Assembly (NCBI GenBank): GCA_022559985.1 | Contig: JAFJTR010000017.1 | Coordinates: forward strand, 372,001 to 436,000 | From: Parastagonospora avenae f. sp. tritici 18332-5 | Taxonomy: Eukaryota; Ascomycota; Dothideomycetes; Pleosporales; Phaeosphaeriaceae | Direction of reading: 5' to 3' | DNA: 64,000 bases | Notes under the pieces: generated by a model | The model's input: the letters and a program-made list of their open reading frames with translations, nothing else | Databases searched by the model: none | What the model was told of the DNA's origin: nothing | Position numbers and translations under genes: made by a program | Shown here: piece by piece, positions 58,864 through 64,000 of the stretch | How positions within the stretch are numbered: the stretch's first letter is position 1 | Layout of the letters: each line of letters starts with the position of its first letter

Positions 58864-60392
58864 TCACTTCTCGCTTTTCGCGGCATCTTCCTTCATGCCT
58901 TTTTGCACCCACGCACGGCTCTTGGCCGCGTACTCGTCCATCTTCGTCTTGTCCTTGAGCAGCTCCTTGATCGTGTGCGGATCGGGTACATGGCGACCCT
59001 TCTCGACGCCCGGACGTGCCGTCATGCGCTCTTCCCACGCCTTGAGCGTGGGGAATTCATCGATGTCGATGCCCGCCCACCCGGCGGCCGCGATCCAGCC
59101 CCAGTGCGCGAGATCTGTGTGCAGGATGCATGAGTGATGTGGATGACGCACGAAGGGGGGATGCTTACCGGCAATAGTGCACTTCTCGCCCATGATGTAC
59201 GGGCGGTTGTCGGCTGCGAGATGCTTGTCCAACACACCATACAGACGGCGTGTTTCGTTCTGGTAGCGGTTCACGCCGTATTCGATGTGCTCGGGAGCGT
59301 AGCGGGTGAAATGGTCTGTGTGAGATTCTCGCGTTAACTTGCTGTACCAGACATATCGCTCCACATGCAGTGTATGCAAGACTCTGGCGCAGATCCGGGA
59401 ACGGGCGGAAAGGACACTAAGGAGACTATTGTTTGATCTTCTGCTGGTATGTAGGACGGGTTGACGGCTGGGTTATGCATGGTGTGCTTTTTTTTCGTCG
59501 AGTAAGATATTGTCCGATCGGTGGCCGTCTCCGAGATTACGCCCTTGTCAATTTGGGGAGGCGGGATTTTGGGGGCGGTGGATTTGTCTGGAGCTCAACG
59601 GTTTGGGCGGGCAGCTTTATTCAAGGATGTTGTGCGTGGACTTTTGCAACGTTGGTGGATCTGATGACGAATAGGTGATATCCACTCTGTGCTGACGGAC
59701 GGGACTATCGATCCGCTCCATTGCTTCATTCCCTTCATGACAAATAGATATTTCGTACTTACTTGCTTGTCCCTGCATTGGGCCTACACCGGCGTTCATG
59801 AAGAACAACCAGTTGTTCATCTCGTAGTACTCCCTTGTGCCCTTGGGGAAACTGATCTTGTACTCTGTGTCGTAGCGCTCGACGAGATACTGCATGATGC
59901 CACCGCTCTCGAAGAGGTTGATGGGCTTGCCGTCAGTGAAGGTGTCGGTTAGAGCTGGGATTCTGCCATTGGGATTGATGGCTCGGAACCAGGCTTCTTT
60001 CTGAGTGTCTTTGCTGATGTCGATCTTGTGGACTTTGTAGGGGAGACTAGGAAGATGTTAGAATCCGCGCTAGTATCATCGTATGTAGATTGACTGCGTT
60101 TTCTGGACAGTATGATGACAGGGCCAATATAATCTTGCTTCGCCGTTTCTTGGAGTATTCATCCGGCACTGGCAATTCGAGTCTCACTGACCACCTACAG
60201 TCTCCGTTCCGCTAGACTGAATGGCAACTTCCAGACTTCCGATACTAAATGTTCACATGATAGACTTCCCAGGATCTGATCACAAGTAAGAAAGTCAATC
60301 ACTCACCCTAGCTCTTCGAGTGTGATCGAGATTTTGATGCCATTGGGCGTCTGCGTAGTGTACAAAGTGATGTCAGAGTTCTGGGAAGACAT
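58864..60392 (-). CDS. Glutathione S-transferase, Ure2/YfcG-like
   Basis: Cytosolic glutathione transferase of the nu/Ure2p-like class (detoxification or disulfide-bond reductase activity). Exons, complement of 60307-60392, 59763-60046, 59169-59315 and 58864-59114, give 255 residues. The thioredoxin-like N-terminal domain has TLYTTQTPNGIKISITLEEL, then KEAWFRAINPNGRIPALTD and LFESGGIMQYLVERYD (the ES glutathione-binding pair). The helical C-terminal domain has MQGQA-NHFTRYAPE, YGVLDKHL, CTIADLAHWGW and RPGVEKGRHVP. Introns 1 and 2 are 260 and 447 nt, far longer than others here, yet both splice in frame between conserved blocks; intron 3 is 54 nt. The tail KMDEYAAKSRAWVQKGMKED is typical of fungal members. 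Confidence 0.9.
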
Positions 60393-60961
60393 GATGTTCT
60401 GTTGTATCAATGCGTAGTCAGTTGTTGTGAGAATGCAGTCCGGAGTATTAAGAAGATAGCGTTTGTCACTTCGAGTGGGGTCATTGAGGGGCAACTATGA
60501 CGACTTGGGAAGCTGATTAGAAATGTAGTAGTGCCGAGCTACGGACTTGCTACTCTACAAAGTGTTGGACATTTGGTATCTGACTCGAGTTTGGTTCGTA
60601 TTGTAACTGTATTTTGCGAGCAAGTTCTATGAGTTCTATAAGTGCTCCAGGGCTGTAAAGAGCAAGATACATAGGGAATTCTGGCAGGCCAAACATACTT
60701 CATACTCTTCATAGAGATCGACGAGAATTCGATTCGACTGCACTAAATTCTAGCAGTGCAGCATGATAATCCCATAGTATTGAAAGAGACCTGCCCTGAC
60801 TCGGAAGGCGCGTGTGGTAACGGCAGCCTATCAGCACGTGATTCCGCCCGCGATAAGCAGCAAACGGACTAGCCGATATTCATCCGCCTCCTCGAAAGCT
60901 TTCTCCCGCGACGTTCCAACATCTCACCATCATCCCCTCACCATTAACCTACACAACAACC
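60393..60961. other. Divergent intergenic region, GST and SF1
   Basis: About 570 bp; probably both promoters. No supported gene. Confidence 0.5.
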
Positions 60962-62988
60962 ATGTCTTGGCGCAACCAGGGCATCACTGGCTCGAATAAC
61001 ATTCCGCTTGGGAACCGCCGTCGTTTCGGCGGTGACGACGCTGATGATGGAGGTTACAATCCTGCAGCGCCAGCGGAGGGTTTGTCTGAGCTCAAGCGCG
61101 GTCGCAGCCCACAGCGTGGTAAGTCCTGGCTCCATGAATACGCGATCGCGTACTGACTGCGACACCACAGATCCCGATGGTCCCCGACAGCGCAAGAAGC
61201 GCAATCGATGGGGCGACGCCAGTGAGAACAAGGCTGCTGGTTTGATGGGCTTGCCCACTGCCATTTACAGCGCCATGACTACTGAGCAGCTCGACGCTTA
61301 CACCCTGCACTTGCGCATTGAGGAAATCACGCAGAAGCTCAAGATTAACGATGTCGTGCCAGCCGACAATGATAGGTATGTATTCCCGTCCGATTTCAGA
61401 AGCGCATTTCTAACTTTTCCAGGTCTCCCTCTCCTCCTCCGCAGTACGACAACTTTGGTCGCCGTGTCAACACCCGCGAGTTCCGTTACCGCAAGCGTCT
61501 CGAAGACGAGCGCCACAAGCTGGTTGAGAAGGCGATGAAGACGCTCCCCAACTATCACCCGCCTGCCGACTACAGGCGCCCTACTAAGACACAGGAGAAA
61601 GTCTACGTTCCGGTCAATGACTATCCGGAAATTAACTTCAGTATGGAACTAACCCCTCTAACTTTCCTTTTTTGGTTCTTTTCCTCCCCAGCCTTTGTCT
61701 TGACAGCCTGCTCAGGATGCCTGATGCTTATGCGCATTCCGTGGTACCTGCAGTCTAGCTATGTCACTAACCCCCACCGTCCCCGTTACTCATACCAACT
61801 TTGATCATACACTAACCGCAGCTTTTTGCACTAACAGTTGGCCTTCTCATCGGCCCTCGTGGAAACACGCTCAAGAAAATGGAGTCCGAATCGGGCGCGA
61901 AGATCGCTATCCGTGGCAAAGGCTCCGTCAAGGAGGGTAAAGGACGTTCTGACGCTGCTCACACCAGCAACCAGGAGGAAGACTTGCACTGCCTGATCAT
62001 GGCCGATACCGAGGAGAAGGTGAACAAGGCGAAGAAGCTCATCCACAACGTCATCGAGACCGTAAGTCAACTATCACTCCCTGTGAAATTCCCTGCTAAT
62101 TTACAACAGGCTGCCTCTATTCCCGAAGGCCAGAACGAACTCAAGCGCAACCAGCTCCGAGAGCTTGCCGCGCTCAACGGTACCCTTCGAGACGACGAGA
62201 ACCAAGCCTGCCAAAACTGTGGTGAAATCGGTCATAGGAAATACGATTGCCCACAGAAGCAGAACTTCACGGCTAGCATCATCTGTCGTGTCTGTGGTCA
62301 GGCTGGACATATGGCCCGCGATTGTCCTGATCGCAAGGTCGGTCAGCCGTGGCGCAATGACGGCCGTCCCGGTGGCGACCGCAACCAGGGTCGTATCGGA
62401 GGTGCTCCCGAGAACGAGCTCGATGCGTTCATGGCCGAAATGGGTGGTGGTCAGCCTCGTGCCGCTATCGAATACAGCAATGGTGGAGGTGCAGACAACG
62501 CTGCTGGCGGAGAGCGAACCCTCAAACCCTGGGAACGTGGTCCGACTGGTGGCGCTGCACCTTGGGCGCGCAACGACCGGGATGGTGGTGACCACAACTC
62601 TGCGGCTGCTCCTCCCCCTTGGGCTGGCGGCGGTGGTGGTGGTGGTCGGTCGTACGACCAGAACAACGGTTATGGCGCAGGCAACGCTGCGCCCTGGGCT
62701 TCTGCGGCTCCTGCTGCTCCAGCTGCTGCAGGCTATGGCTACGGTGGCTATGGCTACGACCAGGCTGCGCCAGGGGCTTACGGTGCCCCTGGTTATGGTG
62801 CGCCCGCTGCTCCAACGGGCCCACCTCCAGGTCTAGGACCGCTCTTCCAGAACTACGGATCTGCTGGTACCCCTCCCCCGCCACCACCACCGCCGTCTGG
62901 TTCCGTCCCTCCTCCACCGCCTCCAGGTGATGCCCCGCCACCTCCTCCCCCGAGCGATATCCCTCCTCCGCCGCCACCTCCTCAGTAG
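60962..62988 (+). CDS. MSL5: Branchpoint-binding protein SF1/BBP (Msl5)
   Basis: Splicing factor that recognises the intron branch site in the commitment complex. Exons 60962-61118, 61171-61375, 61423-61640, 61838-62061 and 62110-62988 give 560 residues. In order: a basic N-terminus; KKRNRWGDASENKAAGLMGL (the U2AF65-ligand motif around the RW pair) near residue 60; an SPSP motif ~122; the KH-QUA2 domain ~165-285 (IGLLIGPRGNTLKKMESESG spans intron 3); two CCHC zinc knuckles at ~305-345 (CQNCGEIGHRKYDC and CRVCGQAGHMARDC); then a Gly/Pro/Ala-rich tail ending in poly-proline blocks. Intron 3 is 197 nt and carries two branch-like ACTAAC motifs, with alternative AG acceptors 16 nt apart. Confidence 0.95.
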
Positions 62989-63708
62989 ACGCCATGATTC
63001 AGGACAGGGCATACGTCCCTCGGGCACGCATACTGAGGCATTCTAGGAGTGACGAAGCCGCTTCTGTTTCGGCTTTTAACTATCCCCTCAACGCGGATCT
63101 AGGACGTACGCAGCAGCGCCATGGCATCTCTTACATCTTAGCAGCAGCAGCAGCACGGAGCACATATCGCGACAGTACTTGGATGGCACTAGCCAACTAA
63201 TGAAGTACAGGTATACTTACAAAATTGAATTGATTCTCACGATAATTTCCTCTGATCGGGGACCCTGGATGTACCATCTGTTCTTGGTAACTTTACAGGA
63301 CAAGTGGTGCTCTAGCTACGAAATGACATCTACTTTGCTGACGATGACCTGTTAATGCTCGTGTGATGTAATGTAAAATCGTGTTCTCTACAGCGTGTAG
63401 AGCTATGCATGCACTTGTGTGTCCATGATGCTTGACAAGATGTGTGTGAACGTGTCGAGTTATAGTGACGTTGATCAACGCCAAGGGTGTGATCCTGGCA
63501 CGAGCGCGGGACGAACCACGACGGCGGGCGCCCGCGGACAAGCTGGAGCTGTTAGACATGCAAACTCACATGTCAAAGAGCCCACGGTAGCAAGTGGCTC
63601 CCTGTATTCACCAACATCCCCTCTCTACTTGCCATATACTGCACGTGTTCAAAGGCCACCCAACTCAGCGTCGAAGGAGATCCCCGCCTACGCGCTCACC
63701 CCGCTACG
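62989..63708. other. Intergenic region
   Basis: About 0.7 kb, SF1 3' UTR and promoter of the myotubularin gene; nothing else seen. Confidence 0.5.
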
Positions 63709-64000
63709 ATGGAGAGGATACGCGTGAGCAAGGTAGCTGCGCAGACCACCACACCCTGAATGCCATGTACTGATTTATATAGGTAGAGAACGTCCATCTC
63801 CACCGCCGGGGAGTGCGCTTCGATGGCACGCTGCATCTCATGCCCCACCACATTGTCTTCAGCTACTTGCCCAGCCCTCCGCCAGACGCACCACCTGACG
63901 CGAAACCACCGAGGCAGAAAGAAGTATGGATTACGTACCCTATGATATCATACTGCTGTCTTAAACCACTGCCACCTATCTTGCGCCAGGAGCCGTCGAT
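63709..64000 (+). CDS. Myotubularin-type phosphoinositide 3-phosphatase, 5' part only
   Basis: Start of a gene cut by the right edge. Exon 1 (63709-63732) codes MERIRVSK; intron 63733-63782 is 50 nt (GTAGCT...TATAG); exon 2 runs from 63783 off the window. The visible part is the PH-GRAM start of a myotubularin (VENVHLHRRGVRFDGTLHLM, then PHHIVFSYLP and KEVWITYPMISYCCLKPLPP), as in fungal Ymr1-like phosphatases that turn over PI3P. A Pro/Asp-rich insertion (PSPPPDAPPDAKPPR) sits between strands. The catalytic CxxGWDR region is outside the window, so activity cannot be judged. Confidence 0.8.

Noticed and set aside
62860..62985. CCT/CCN-rich repeat tract
   Set aside because: It is the poly-proline C-terminus of SF1/BBP, a normal family feature, not an independent repeat element.
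1..64000. CRISPR arrays, prokaryotic operons, transposons, secondary-metabolite cluster
   Set aside because: No regular direct repeats, no transposase or terminal repeats, no PKS/NRPS or tailoring genes; the spliced ascomycete gene structure excludes prokaryotic systems.

Overview
The window is nuclear DNA of a filamentous ascomycete (Pezizomycotina; a Dothideomycete is my best guess but is not proven). The basis is genes carrying many short GT-AG introns, mostly 46-60 nt with CTAAC/CTGAC-type branch sites, compact gene spacing, and orthologues restricted to or typical of such fungi (PacC, XlnR, the gaaA/gaaC galacturonate pair, a TeaR-like protein, DUF3602 and DUF3074 proteins). I rebuilt exon structures by following reading frame, splice consensus and family conservation across the open frames. 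I assign 21 complete gene models, two genes cut by the window ends (an Ark/Prk kinase on the left, a myotubularin on the right), and a few weak fragments. All similarity statements come from recognition, since no search could be run.

Layout. 1-16 kb: Ark1-type kinase (partial), Grr1-type F-box/LRR protein, Sea4/Mios subunit of the SEA/GATOR2 complex, Efg1 rRNA-processing factor, secreted GH47 alpha-mannosidase, AP-1 gamma-adaptin. 16-32 kb: sterol O-acyltransferase, a DUF3074/START-like protein, an FSH1-type serine hydrolase, ribosomal protein eS12, a prenylated TeaR-like protein, a small unresolved gene, a ferric reductase, a nucleoside hydrolase. 32-45 kb: GH10 xylanase, a 3.1 kb gene-free stretch, the pH regulator PacC, a DUF3602/Par32-like protein, a disordered NuSAP-like protein, a BAG-domain co-chaperone. 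45-64 kb: a gene-poor 2.9 kb, the divergent D-galacturonate genes gaaA and gaaC, the xylanolytic regulator XlnR, a 4.2 kb gene-free stretch, a Ure2-like glutathione transferase, the branchpoint-binding protein SF1/BBP, and the start of a myotubularin phosphatase.

How the genes relate. Most are housekeeping genes with no operon-like logic. The functional grouping is plant-cell-wall sugar use: gaaA and gaaC share one divergent promoter holding galacturonate-responsive-element cores, xlnR lies about 1 kb beyond the end of gaaC, and a GH10 xylanase is 19 kb away. The two largest gene-free stretches lie directly upstream of the two transcription-factor genes, pacC and xlnR. Gene-structure oddities stand out: 15-nt and 6-nt microexons in the nucleoside hydrolase, an eS12 first coding exon that is only the start codon, a 10-nt first coding exon in gamma-adaptin, a stopless 54-nt intron in GH47, and a BAG gene whose only plausible full-length start is GTG. 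I saw no transposon, CRISPR array, secondary-metabolite cluster or canonical RNA gene.
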